A DNA stretch of 64,000 nt, from positions 496,001 to 560,000 of the forward strand of contig NZ_BOOO01000004.1 of the NCBI RefSeq assembly GCF_016863275.1. The letters are read 5' to 3'. Each line of letters starts with the position of its first letter. Position 1 is the stretch's first letter. The stretch is from Planotetraspora mira. Lineage in GTDB: Bacteria; Actinomycetota; Actinomycetes; Streptosporangiales; Streptosporangiaceae. The notes below the pieces were generated by a model. It was not told where the DNA came from, ran no database searches, and saw nothing but the letters and a program-made list of their open reading frames with translations. The position numbers and the translations under genes were made by a program. This document shows, one piece after another, positions 25,379 to 35,200 of this stretch.

Positions 25379-25396
25379 AGTGTTTGCGGTAACAGC
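25379..25396 (-). promoter_or_regulatory. Upstream LacI operator
   Basis: Core TGTTTGCGGTAACA at 25381-25394, 90 bp upstream of the promoter-overlapping operator. Its place suggests an auxiliary site for looping. Confidence 0.6.
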
Positions 25397-25490
25397 AACC
25401 TCGTCAAGACCCACTTTTCCGCTAATACGGGGAAAGGCTCTGACCAGGGAATATGCCAGCCCTAAAAGGAGGTGGAGTGGTGATGGAGAA

Positions 25491-25508
25491 TGTGTTTGCG
25501 ATAACACT
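25491..25508. promoter_or_regulatory. Third LacI operator of the GH127 control region
   Basis: Core TGTTTGCGATAACA at 25493-25506, identical to the repressor gene's own operator core. It lies 10 bp from the large terminator at 25519. On the plus strand it follows a near-perfect Shine-Dalgarno (AAAGGAGGTG, 25465-25474) and ATG 25483, an oddity treated under findings. Confidence 0.6.
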
Positions 25509-25518
25509 CTTTAACATG

Positions 25519-25568
25519 CCTTCGGTACGGCCCGCACTCCGCTGTAGCGGTGCGGGCCGTACCGAAGG
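25519..25568. terminator. Very strong hairpin, 19-bp perfect stem
   Basis: Arms 25519-25537 and 25550-25568 are perfectly complementary, with a 12-nt loop. It lies downstream of the MFS gene (minus strand) and shields the GH127 promoter from read-through. Confidence 0.75.
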
Positions 25569-25677
25569 AACCGACGCGGCGACACCCCCAGTCGCGGATT
25601 TCACCGCGGCCCGGGGAGGCGCGTCTGGGGTGGGGGAGGCCGTGATCGCCGGCCCTCGCCCCGGAAGGTGGTCCCGT

Positions 25678-25712
25678 GAGGCTTGCGCCGCCCCCGCGGT
25701 GGCGCACGCCTC
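25678..25712 (-). terminator. Second hairpin directly after the MFS gene
   Basis: GAGGC-tt-GCGCC (25678-25689) pairs with GGCGC-ac-GCCTC (25701-25712), starting 34 nt beyond the MFS stop codon. Confidence 0.45.
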
Positions 25713-25745
25713 TCTGTTGGGATCACTCGATGGCTGACTCCATGG

Positions 25746-27038
25746 TCAGGCGGCCACCTGGAGGGACGCGTCCTGCTCGTCGTGGGACGGCGACCTGTCC
25801 GGGGTGGCCCTGTGCGCGCCGCGCCTGCCCCCGCGTGGTCCGCGGTACTCGTCCTCGACGGTCCGGTCGGCGCCCGCGTACCAGCCGGTGACGACCTGCC
25901 CGGCCACGACCGCGAACAGCAGCACGAACGGCACCGTCCACCCGCCGCTCACCTGGTGCAGCACGCCGAACGCCAGCGGTCCCGCACCCGCGATGAGGTA
26001 TCCGGTGCTCTGCCCGAACGCGGACAGCGCGCTGGTGGCCTCGGGTGTGCGGGTGCGCAGGGCGAGCATCGACAACGCCAGCGGGAAGGTGCCCATCGCG
26101 ACGGCCACGACGAGCGACCACACCCAGAGGGCGTGGCCCGTCATCAGGCCCGCGAACCCCACCGCGTAGAGGACGGCGAATCCGACGACGAGGAAGCGCT
26201 GGTCACGCAGGCGCGTCGCCAGCGAGGGCACGACCATGGAGATCGGGATGCCCAGGCCGGTGAAGACGGCCAGGACGGTTCCCGCCTGACCCGAGGTGTA
26301 CCCGTTGTCCCGAAGGATCTCGGGGAGCCAGCCGAACATCACATACGCGATGAGCGACTGGGATCCGAAGTAACCGGCGATGGCCCAGGCCAGCTTGGTG
26401 CGGACGAGATCGCCGGATCCCGTGTGCGCGAGGGTGCGGGACCGCTCCGGCTCATTGCGCGACAGCGCAAGCCACGGAATGGCGGCGACAGCGGCCAAGG
26501 CCGCCCACACTCCCAGCGCGATGTGCCAGTTGCCGTCGGCTGCCCGCTGGATGGGCACGGTCGCCGCTGCGGCGACCATCGTTCCGACCGCGAGAGCCGT
26601 CGAGTAGACGGTCGTCATGGCACCCGCACGGCGGGGGAAATGTTGCTTGATGAGGGTCGGGATCACGACGTTGCCGATCGCGCCGCCGGACAGCGCCACC
26701 ACGCTCGCGGCCAGGAACACCGGGGTGCTCCCCACTAGGGCGCGTACGGCCAGGCCGACGCCGAGCAGGGCGAGCGCGACCAGGAGCAACCGGCGCTCCC
26801 CCATGACGCGGGACAGCGCGGGCGTGACGGCTCCGAACACGGCGAACGACAACACCGGCAGCGTCGTGAGCAGGCCGGTCGCCACGCCCGACATGCCGAG
26901 ACTCGCGCTGACCTGGTCGAGCACCGGCCCCACGCTGGTCACGGCCGTCCGCAGGTTGAGCGCCGCCAGGGCGATTCCCGCTGCGATCAGCCAGGCCATC
27001 GACCTGTTGCCTTGTCTGTGTGCGGCGACGGCACTCAT
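25746..27038 (-). CDS. MFS transporter, CynX/NimT-like
   Basis: 430-aa, 12-helix major facilitator protein resembling the cyanate/2-nitroimidazole transporter group (ALNLRTAVTSVGPVLDQV in the first helix, GAIGNVVIPTLIKQHFPRRAG near helix 4, FGQSTGYLIAGAGPLAFG late). The start was placed at ATG 27038 with an AGGAG 11 nt upstream; start codons 21-63 nt further upstream (including a TTG at 27101) are possible. A charged, His/Asp-rich tail follows helix 12. It is a single gene between two terminators and a promoterless-looking gap. Direction and substrate are unknown. Confidence 0.88.
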   Translation of the reverse strand: MSAVAAHRQGNRSMAWLIAAGIALAALNLRTAVTSVGPVLDQVSASLGMSGVATGLLTTLPVLSFAVFGAVTPALSRVMGERRLLLVALALLGVGLAVRALVGSTPVFLAASVVALSGGAIGNVVIPTLIKQHFPRRAGAMTTVYSTALAVGTMVAAAATVPIQRAADGNWHIALGVWAALAAVAAIPWLALSRNEPERSRTLAHTGSGDLVRTKLAWAIAGYFGSQSLIAYVMFGWLPEILRDNGYTSGQAGTVLAVFTGLGIPISMVVPSLATRLRDQRFLVVGFAVLYAVGFAGLMTGHALWVWSLVVAVAMGTFPLALSMLALRTRTPEATSALSAFGQSTGYLIAGAGPLAFGVLHQVSGGWTVPFVLLFAVVAGQVVTGWYAGADRTVEDEYRGPRGGRRGAHRATPDRSPSHDEQDASLQVAA

Positions 27039-27140
27039 GCCGGTGTCCACTCCTGTTCGATCGGGTTGTCCAGTCATCCCATGTTTCGACAACCGTACCA
27101 ACGAGGATATTCCAGGCGGTGAGCGGGTCCCCCGGGATCG

Positions 27141-27536
27141 TCAGGCGGCGGGACGGCGGCGCAGCAGCCAGACCAGGCCGAGCACCGGCAACAGGAGCGG
27201 CACGAACCCGTAGCCGCTGCCGTAGCCGGACCACACGGTCGCGTCGGGGAAGGCCTGGGAGTCCGCGAGGCTCAGCGTTCCGACGATCAGGACTCCGGCC
27301 AGCTCGATCGAGCACGCGGCCAGCGCCACACGGCGGTTGTTCCTGGCCAGTGCCACCGTGAGCACGATGTAGACGACGGCCGCGAAGGCCGACAGCAGAT
27401 AGGCGAGCGGCGCCTCGGCGAATTTCGTGGCGATCTGGACGCCGGCCCGCGAGGTCGCGGCGAGGGCGAACACCCCATAGACCGCCACGAGCAGGCGCCC
27501 CGGCCCGGACCTGACCTGCGGCTCACCCTGGGTCAT
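27141..27536 (-). CDS. Conserved four-helix membrane protein
   Basis: 131-aa integral membrane protein (helices near 14-32, 39-62, 71-90 and 103-124). Conserved-looking loops include ATSRAGVQIATKF and WSGYGSGYGFVP before the last helix. It belongs to an actinobacterial family without known function that I have seen next to another small membrane protein, as here: its ATG overlaps the stop of the 27533 gene (ATGA). The two products probably work together. Confidence 0.75.
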   Translation of the reverse strand: MTQGEPQVRSGPGRLLVAVYGVFALAATSRAGVQIATKFAEAPLAYLLSAFAAVVYIVLTVALARNNRRVALAACSIELAGVLIVGTLSLADSQAFPDATVWSGYGSGYGFVPLLLPVLGLVWLLRRRPAA

Positions 27537-27886
27537 GCGGCCCCGTTCCAGATCTGCATCAGCCTGCCGGTCATGACGGCGACGGTGAATCCGGCCACCG
27601 CGATGACGCCGGGCCCCCAGCGGGTGCGCTCGGCCATCCCCCACCAGACGGCGGCCGGCGGGATGACGAGCGTTCCGGCCAGATAGCCGATGAAGGTCGC
27701 CTTCTCTCGGACGTGCGCGAGCCCGGCCAGGGCGATGCCCGCCTGGACCAGCAGCGCCACTTCGAGCAGGGCGAGGGCCCCCAGCAGGACCACGCCCATG
27801 GTCCGGTCACGGACGGCCGTGACGATTGCGGCCAGGGCGAGGAGCAGCGCGGCGGCGATGATCCAGCCCGAATAGGCGGCCGTCAT
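27533..27886 (-). CDS. Conserved small membrane protein
   Basis: 117-aa protein with four membrane helices (about 8-24, 30-53, 63-84 and 92-110), GMAERTRWGPG being the cytoplasmic loop before the last one. It is translationally coupled to the next membrane-protein gene by a 4-bp overlap. The 97 nt between it and the ligase gene at 27984, also on the minus strand, hold no clear promoter, so all three could be one transcript. Function unknown. Confidence 0.72.
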   Translation of the reverse strand: MTAAYSGWIIAAALLLALAAIVTAVRDRTMGVVLLGALALLEVALLVQAGIALAGLAHVREKATFIGYLAGTLVIPPAAVWWGMAERTRWGPGVIAVAGFTVAVMTGRLMQIWNGAA

Positions 27887-27983
27887 CGCGCGCCGAATGC
27901 CGGGAACGTCGGGGACATGGCCAGTAGATTATCGGCCCGGCCCCGCCGTCCGTGACACAGGGTGAGGGACCGGCGGAGCACTT

Positions 27984-29078
27984 CTATGACCTGCGCGTCT
28001 CCTGGAGCAGGAGGTCGACGGCGTCCTGCGGGCGGCCGTCCCGGGCATGGGCGCCGCGCTGGCGCGAGGCTGAGCTGCCCCTGCGCAGCGCCTCGTCGGC
28101 GAGCTCGGACACGACCTCCCAGTCCCCCAGCTCCTCCAGCGTCGGCCGGAGGTCGTCGAGCAGCCAGGTGATCAGCTTGGGGGCGCTCATCGGCCGGCTG
28201 TTCAGCGGCGACAGCAGGTCGCCTTCGAGACCCGAGCGCGCCGCCCGCCAGTTGGCGGCCCGCAGGAGCGCGACGCGCTCCTCGCCCGCCGGGGGCACGC
28301 CCTTCACCACGGCCTCGCTCTCCCTCACCACCAGCGCCCGGAACAGTCCCCCGAGCAGCACCACGTCGTCCACCAGGGGACACGAGTCGCAGACCCGCAA
28401 CTCGACCGTCGGCACGTGGGCACTGAGCCGGATGTCGAAGTAGACCATGCCGGTGTCCTCGATGACGCCGGAGGCGACCAGGTCCTCCGCGGCCCTGTCG
28501 TACTCGGCGGCGCTGCCGAACGGCCCGACGGGACCGGCCGTCGGCCACCGCTGCCAGGCCAGTGCACGGCTGCTGGCGTACCCGCTGTCGGCGTCCTGCC
28601 AGTACGGCGAGCTCGCGCTCAGCGCCAGCAGCGCGGGAAGCCACGGCTCCACCCGCTGGACGGCGAGCACGGCCACGTCCCGGTCATCGATCTCCACATG
28701 GACCTGGGCTCCGCAGATCAGTTGCTCCTGGGCGAGGAACTGGTAGGAGTCGGACAGGTACTGGTACCGCCGGCCCGGCGAGATGGTGAAACCGTCCACT
28801 CCGGCCAGCGGAGTCGTCCCCGACGCGATGATGCCGACCCCCAGCGGCTCGGCGGCCGCCGTGAGCGCCCCGCGGAGCCGTACGAGCTCGGCCCGCACGT
28901 CCATCAGGTCCTCGCACGGCGTGCTGTTGGTCTCCACGACCGAGCGCTGCAACTCGGCGGCGAACCCCTCCCCGGGCAGCCGGTCGAGCATCGCCTGCGC
29001 CAGCGGGGTCAACTGCCGCGACTCCAGGTCGACGACAAGGAACTCCTCTTCCACACCCACCGGTCTTCTCAGCGTCAT
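27984..29078 (-). CDS. YbdK-family carboxylate-amine ligase (GCS2-type)
   Basis: 364-aa ATP-dependent ligase of the glutamate-cysteine-ligase family 2. The N-terminus GVEEEFLVVD holds the metal/ATP-binding Glu cluster (E10-E12). NSTPCEDLMDVRAEL, YQYLSDSYQFLAQEQLICGAQVHVEI and HVPTVELRVCDSCPLVDD are characteristic. Actinomycetes make mycothiol rather than glutathione, so members here may join other acids and amines; YbdK of E. coli has only weak glutamate-cysteine activity. The C-terminus is Arg-rich and variable. It is divergent from the glucosaminidase gene; the shared region holds the latter's promoter. Confidence 0.9.
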   Translation of the reverse strand: MTLRRPVGVEEEFLVVDLESRQLTPLAQAMLDRLPGEGFAAELQRSVVETNSTPCEDLMDVRAELVRLRGALTAAAEPLGVGIIASGTTPLAGVDGFTISPGRRYQYLSDSYQFLAQEQLICGAQVHVEIDDRDVAVLAVQRVEPWLPALLALSASSPYWQDADSGYASSRALAWQRWPTAGPVGPFGSAAEYDRAAEDLVASGVIEDTGMVYFDIRLSAHVPTVELRVCDSCPLVDDVVLLGGLFRALVVRESEAVVKGVPPAGEERVALLRAANWRAARSGLEGDLLSPLNSRPMSAPKLITWLLDDLRPTLEELGDWEVVSELADEALRRGSSASRQRGAHARDGRPQDAVDLLLQETRRS

Positions 29079-29111
29079 GCCAGCTCACTACCCACGTCAC
29101 GCGGAATACCC

Positions 29112-29174
29112 TTGACGCGATCTTGAACCCGTCCTACGATCTGGGCAATTTTGTTAGTAACCCTTATTAACAAA
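29112..29174 (+). promoter_or_regulatory. Promoter and operator of the exo-glucosaminidase gene
   Basis: TTGACG (29112-29117) and TACGAT (29135-29140) are 17 nt apart, a near-consensus promoter with predicted start near 29147. Immediately downstream is an inverted repeat, TTTGTTAGTAA (29150-29160) and TTATTAACAAA (29164-29174), with one mismatch. A repressor bound there would block initiation. No gene for it is adjacent. Confidence 0.7.
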
Positions 29175-29188
29175 GTTCAGGAGGATTT

Positions 29189-32100
29189 GTGCGCCCCCGG
29201 ACCCTGCTCCGATCACTCGCCGCGCTCGCCCTGACATTCGCCGGCCTGACAGCCTTGCCCGCCGCCGCCGCCTCACAGGCGGCCACCCAGCCGATCGCCC
29301 TTCCCGGCTACAAGATCCAGTCGTCGTCGGTGACCCCGGACTCCGGCGCGACGATCTCCTCGCCGGGATACGCCGCCCCGGGCTGGTACGCCGCCGGACC
29401 CCGCTCGACCGTCTTCGCCGCCCTGGTCGCCGACGGCGTCTACCCCAACCCCTTCTACTCCACCAACATGAAGAACGTGCCGGCGTCGGACTTCACCGTG
29501 CCCTGGTGGTACCGCTCGGACTTCACGCTCGGACCCGAGACCGGGCTGAGCACGTTCCTGGACTTCACCGGGCTGATCTCGGGCGGCGACGTCTGGGTGA
29601 ACGGAACCCAGGTGGCCACCGGGCTCGCCGGGGCATACACGCGCAACGAGATCGACGTGACCTCGCTGGTGCACCCCGGGACCAACTCGGTCGCCTTCAA
29701 GGTCAACCCGAACGACCCGAACAAACAGCTGACGCTCGGCTGGATCGACTGGGTGCAGAACCCGCCCGACCGGAACATGGGCATCTTCCGCGACGTCCTC
29801 GTGCGGCGCAGTGCCTCGGTCGCCCTGCGGAACGCCCACGTCGTGACCTCACTCAACAGCGCGCTGAACCGCGCCGACCTGACGGTCAAGGTCGATGCGC
29901 GCAACGACTCCGCCTCCCCGGTCACCGCCACGATCGCCGGCACGGCCGGCTCGCGGAGATTCCGCCAGGCCGTGTCGCTCGCCGCCCACGAGACGAAGAC
30001 GGTGTCCTTCCCGCTCACCGTCACCCACCCCCGGGTCTGGTGGCCGTACGGCATGGGCGGCCAGCCGCTCTACGACCTCAACGTGACCTCCACGGTGAAC
30101 GGCGCCGTGACGGACTCCTCATCGTCGACGTACGGCATCCGCTCGGTGACCTCGTCTCTCGACGCGAGTGGCCACCGCCTCTACAAGATCAACGGCCGCC
30201 CGATCCTGATCCGCGGCGGCGGCTGGTCCTCGGACATCTTCCTGCGCTGGGACGCCACGTACGTCCAGGACAAGCTGAAGTACGTCCGTGACATGGGCCT
30301 GAACACGATCCGGCTGGAGGGCCACCTGGAGTCGGACGAGCTGTTCGACATGGCCGACCGGATGGGCATCCTCGTGATGGCCGGCTGGGAGTGTTGCGAC
30401 AAGTGGGAGGGCCAGACCAACGGCGGCGAATCTGGCGACCCGTGGACCGCGGCCGACTATCCGATCGCCAAGGCCTCCATGGCCGCGGAGGCGGCGCGGC
30501 TGCGCGACCACCCGAGCGTGTTCACCTTCCTCATCGGCAGCGACTTCGCGCCGAACGCCACGCAGGAAGCCGACTACCTCAGTGCGCTGAACGCGGCCGA
30601 CTGGAAGACGCCCGTCGTCGCGGCGGCCTCGGACAACTCCTCACCCCAGCTGGGCGACTCCGGCATGAAGATGGAGGGGCCCTACGACTGGATCCCGCCG
30701 AACTACTGGTATGACAAGCGGCTCGGCGGAGCCTCGGGCTTCGCGTCCGAGGTCAGCGCAGGGCCTGACATCCCCACGGTCGACTCGCTGAAGCGGATGC
30801 TCTCCCCCGACGAGCAGAACACGCTCTGGCAGAACCTGAACGCCGCCCAGTACCACCGCTCTCCGTCGAGAACCTTCGACGACCTCACCCTGTTCAACAA
30901 CGCCCTCGTGGGCCGGTACGGCGCGCCCACCGGCCTTGACGACTACGTGCGCAAGGCCCAGCTCGCCCAGTACGAGAACGTGCGCGCCCAGTTCGAAGCG
31001 TTCGGGCGCAACTTCACCGACGCGTCCGACCCCTCGACCGGCGTCATCTACTGGATGCTCAACAGCGGCTGGAGCTCGCTGCACTGGCAGTTGTTCGACA
31101 CCTACCTCGACCAGGGCGGCGCCTACTGGGGGACCAAGAAGGCCACGGCGCCGCTCCACGTGCAGTACTCCTACGACGACAAGTCCGTGGTCGTCGTCAA
31201 CTCGACCCACACGCCCGCCGCGGGGCTGACCGTGAAGACCGACGTCTTCGCCCTCGACGGCACGAACAAGTACAGCAACACCGCGAAGGTCACCGCACCC
31301 GCCGACGGCGGCCGGGCCACCGCGGTCACCATCCCCTCGATCAGCGGCCTCCCCTCCACCTACCTGTTGCGGCTGACGCTGAGCAACAAGTCCGGCGAGA
31401 TCGACCGGAACGTCTACTGGTTGTCGACCGCGAACGACACGCTCGACTACGACGACAGCGACTGGTACTACACGCCAACCACGTCGTACGCGGACCTCAA
31501 GGGCCTGACGGGCATGGCGCAGGCACCGATCTCGGTCACCGCCACGTCGGCGTCGGCGGGCACCGCGACGGTCACGGTGAAGAACACAGGCACGGGGAAG
31601 GTCCCCGTGTTCTACCTCGACGCCCACGTGGTCGACGCGTCCGGGACCCCGGTCCTGCCCGCCCAGTGGTCGGACAACGCGATCAGCCTCTGGCCGGGTG
31701 AGTCGAAGACGCTCACCGTCACCTACCGGGGCTCCGCCGCGGGCGTCCGCGTCACCGGGTGGAACACCTCGACACAGACGGTGACGTTCGGCGGGACGGG
31801 CCCGTCCTCGTCGAAGGTCTACCAGGCGGAGGACGCGCGGTTGTCGAAGGCCGGGGTGTCCACCGACGACACCGGGTACACCGGCTCAGGCTTCGTCGAC
31901 TACGACAACAGGGCCAAGAGCTACGTGGAGTGGACCGTCGACGCCGCCGCGGCGGGACCCACGCCGCTCACCATCCGGTACGCCAACGGGACCACGGCGA
32001 ACCGCCCGATGGACATCTCCGTCAACGGCAAAGTGGTGGCCTCGAAGGTCGCCTTCAACGGCACCGGCGGCTGGGACACCTGGGCAGACCGGGTGGTCAC

Positions 32101-32191
32101 GGCGAATCTCAGGGCCGGGACGAACACGGTGAGGGCCACCGCGACGTCAGGCCACGGCGGGCCGAACGTCGACAAGATCACCGTCGGCTGA
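29189..32191 (+). CDS. csxA: Secreted GH2 exo-beta-D-glucosaminidase (CsxA-like) with CBM35
   Basis: 1000-aa secreted enzyme that removes glucosamine from the non-reducing end of chitosan and chito-oligosaccharides. GTG start with AGGAGG 4 nt upstream. Signal peptide 1-28. The GH2 jelly-roll begins near 60 (PGWYAAGPRSTVFAALVADG), followed by an Ig-like domain and a TIM barrel at about 325-600. D452 (IGSDFAPN) and E521 (GFASEVSAGP) correspond to the catalytic acid and nucleophile D469/E541 of Amycolatopsis CsxA; the Asp acid is specific to exo-glucosaminidases in GH2. Beta-sandwich domains follow, then a CBM35 at about 870-1000. Length equals that of known CsxA. It complements the GH75 chitosanase at the left edge. 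Confidence 0.95.
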   Translation: MRPRTLLRSLAALALTFAGLTALPAAAASQAATQPIALPGYKIQSSSVTPDSGATISSPGYAAPGWYAAGPRSTVFAALVADGVYPNPFYSTNMKNVPASDFTVPWWYRSDFTLGPETGLSTFLDFTGLISGGDVWVNGTQVATGLAGAYTRNEIDVTSLVHPGTNSVAFKVNPNDPNKQLTLGWIDWVQNPPDRNMGIFRDVLVRRSASVALRNAHVVTSLNSALNRADLTVKVDARNDSASPVTATIAGTAGSRRFRQAVSLAAHETKTVSFPLTVTHPRVWWPYGMGGQPLYDLNVTSTVNGAVTDSSSSTYGIRSVTSSLDASGHRLYKINGRPILIRGGGWSSDIFLRWDATYVQDKLKYVRDMGLNTIRLEGHLESDELFDMADRMGILVMAGWECCDKWEGQTNGGESGDPWTAADYPIAKASMAAEAARLRDHPSVFTFLIGSDFAPNATQEADYLSALNAADWKTPVVAAASDNSSPQLGDSGMKMEGPYDWIPPNYWYDKRLGGASGFASEVSAGPDIPTVDSLKRMLSPDEQNTLWQNLNAAQYHRSPSRTFDDLTLFNNALVGRYGAPTGLDDYVRKAQLAQYENVRAQFEAFGRNFTDASDPSTGVIYWMLNSGWSSLHWQLFDTYLDQGGAYWGTKKATAPLHVQYSYDDKSVVVVNSTHTPAAGLTVKTDVFALDGTNKYSNTAKVTAPADGGRATAVTIPSISGLPSTYLLRLTLSNKSGEIDRNVYWLSTANDTLDYDDSDWYYTPTTSYADLKGLTGMAQAPISVTATSASAGTATVTVKNTGTGKVPVFYLDAHVVDASGTPVLPAQWSDNAISLWPGESKTLTVTYRGSAAGVRVTGWNTSTQTVTFGGTGPSSSKVYQAEDARLSKAGVSTDDTGYTGSGFVDYDNRAKSYVEWTVDAAAAGPTPLTIRYANGTTANRPMDISVNGKVVASKVAFNGTGGWDTWADRVVTANLRAGTNTVRATATSGHGGPNVDKITVG

Positions 32192-32232
32192 GGGACGGGC
32201 GTCCGGCAGGGCGCGCGTGAGACGCTGGACCC

Positions 32233-35200
32233 GTGCGGATCAGGCTGCTGGGACCTCTGGAGGTCCTCGACGACACCGGCCGGACCGTCGACATCCCGGG
32301 AACACGTCTGCGCGCCCTGCTGGCCCGGCTCGCGCTGGATCCCGGCCGGGCGATCTCCGGTGCGGAGCTCGTCGAGGCCGTCTGGGACGGCCGGCCACCG
32401 GCGGGTGGGGCGAACGCCCTGCAGACACTGGTGTCGCGGCTGCGGCGCGTCCTTCCCGCCGAGGGCCTCCTGGAGTTGCTGCCCACGGGTTACCGGCTGA
32501 CCGTGCCCGCCGAAGACGTCGACGTCCCGGTGTTCGAACGGCTGGCCGCCGATGGGCGGGCGTGCCGCGACGCCGGTGACCTGACGGCCGCCGGCGACCT
32601 GTTCGACCAGGCGTTACGGCTCTGGCGGGGCGGACCGCTCCCCGATCTGGCCTCGACCGGTTTCGGCGCGGCCGCCTCCGTCCGCCTCGGCGAGCTCCGG
32701 CTGCGGATCGTCGAGGACCGCGCCGAGGTGGATTTGGCGACCGGCGGGGACCCGGCCGACCTGGCGACCGAGCTCGCAGAGCTGGCCGCGGCCCACCCTC
32801 TGCGGGAACGGCTGAGCGCGCTGCGCATGCGTGCGCTCGCGGCCGCGGGCCGGCCCTCCGAGGCGCTCCTGGTGTTCGAGGAGCTGCGCGGGGTGCTGGC
32901 CGACGAGCTGGGCGCCGACCCCTCCCCCGCCGTCCGTGAGGTGCACACCGCGATCCTGCGGGGAACCCCGGCGCCTGCCGTGCCGCTGGGCGCATCCGAG
33001 GGCGCGCACGGCCGTGCCGTACGGCCGGGCTCCCGGGCACCGCGCGGCGCCGGTCGGCGCGGCGATCGGCGCGGCAATCTCCGCGCGCCGGTGACGAGCT
33101 TCGTGGGGCGCGAGGACGACGTGACCCGGGTCGGCGACCTCCTCGGCCAGGCCCGGCTGCTGACGCTGGTCGGGCCGGGCGGCGCGGGCAAGACCCGGCT
33201 CGCGGAGGAGATCGCCGCGACACTTGCTGCCCAGTACGCCGACGGCGTGTGGTCCATCGAGCTCGCCGACGTCCGCGACCCGGAATGGCTGCCCGCCGCG
33301 GTGTCGCGCGTGCTCGGACTGACCGGCCTGCGCGGCGGGACCGGAGACGGGACCGACGCCGGAGCCGGCGCGGGATCCGACGACAGGACCGACGGCGCGG
33401 TGGCCCGGCTCTCCGCGCGCATCGGCGACCGGAACGCGCTCCTGGTGCTGGACAACTGCGAGCACCTCATCGACGCGTGCGCCCGCCTGGCCGACCGCGT
33501 CCTCGCCGGCTGCCCCGGCGTCCGGATCATCGCGACGAGCCGGGAGCCGCTCGGCATCTCCGGCGAGTTCCTCCATCCGGTCGGGCCGCTCCGGCTGCCG
33601 CCGGAGGACGTGGAGCTCGCCGACGCCGCCGGCTATCCGGCGGTGCGGTTGTTCCTCGACCGAGCCGCTGCCGTACGCCCGGGATTCACGCTCACTCCTG
33701 GCGACCTGCCCCACGTCCTCGACATCTGCCGCCGCCTCGACGGGCTGCCGCTGGCCATCGAGCTGGCCTGCACCCGCCTGCGGTCACTGAGCGCCGCCGA
33801 GATCGCCACCCGGCTCTCCGACCGGTTCCGGCTGCTCACCGGGGGCAGCCGTACGGCACTGCCGCGCCATCAGACCCTGCTGGCCGTGGTCGAGTGGAGC
33901 TGGCGGCTCCTGACGGAGGCCGAGCGCACCGTGGCCGGTGGGCTGGCGGTCTTCACCGGTGGCGCGACGCTGGACGCGGCCCAGGCCGTATGCGCGGGAG
34001 GCGGCGGTGCGGACGAGATCGCCGAGGCGGTCGCCGCGCTGGTCGACAAGTCGCTCGTGGAGATGGTCGAGACCCCCGGCCTGCCGTCGCGGTATCGGAT
34101 GCTCGACACCATCGCCGCCTTCACGGCCGGGAGGCTCGCGGACTCTGGCGGGGCGGATCGGTCGCGGCGGGCGCACGCCGCGTTCTTCCTGACGCGGGCC
34201 GAGGCCGCGGAGCCCGGCCTGCGGGCCGGAGCACAACTGGAGCACCTGGCCTGGTTCGATCGGGAGTACGGCAACCTCACCGCCGCCCTGCGCTGGGCCG
34301 TGGACAGCGGCGACGAACAGACCGCGGTCCGGCTGGCCGCCGCGCTCGGGTGGTTCTGGACATTGCGCGACGCCCACGACGACGCGGCCGGATGGCTACG
34401 CCGCGTGCTGGACCCGCCGGGCGTGCGCACCGCCGCCCCCAGCCCGATCCTGGCCACCGTGTACGCGTACGACGCCCTGTATCAGACCGGCGGCGATCCC
34501 GCCCGGAGCGCCTCTTCGGCGGCCACGGCGCGTGAGCTCGCCGGCGACGACGAACAGCTGTGGCATCCCGCCGTCGCCTTCATGGTCATGATCCTGGGCG
34601 AGCTCCACGGCGGGGCCCTCGACGCGCGCCTGACTGCGCATCCCGACGACTGGATCTCGGCTCAGGCCGAGTTGCTGGCCGGGTACGCCGCGCAGAACGA
34701 CGGCCGCCTCGACGCGGCCGGAACGCACTACGAGACCGCGCACGCGAGGTTCACCGCGACCGGCGACAGGTGGGGCATCGCCTCGGCCGCGACCATCCTG
34801 GCCGGCTTCCACGGCATGTCCGGCAGGCACGCCGCGGCCATCGAGGCCGCCGGCGAGGCACTGCGCCTGGCACGAGCCATGGGTGCGTCGTCCGACGCCG
34901 CCTGGATGGAGGCGCAACGCGGCATCCACCGGCTGCGGGCCGGGCAGGTCGCGGCCGCTCTCGATGATCTGACGAACGCCGAACGTGCCGGGCTGGCCGG
35001 CCGGTTCACCGCCGTGGTCGCCACGGCGCGGATCGGGCTGGCCACCGCCGCCCGCGCCTCCGGAGATCACACCGGTGCGAGGGAGTCGCTCGCCCAGGTG
35101 ATCGCGGACCTGCGTGGGGAGAGATGGCTGGAGACCCAGGTGCGCGTCCTGGCCCTGGTCGAGCTGAGCCGGATCGCGATCCTGTCGGGAGAATTCGGGG

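Noticed and set aside
25519-25568. The long perfect inverted repeat as an insertion-sequence end
   Set aside because: There is no transposase frame, no second copy and no target duplication; its place after the MFS gene fits a terminator.
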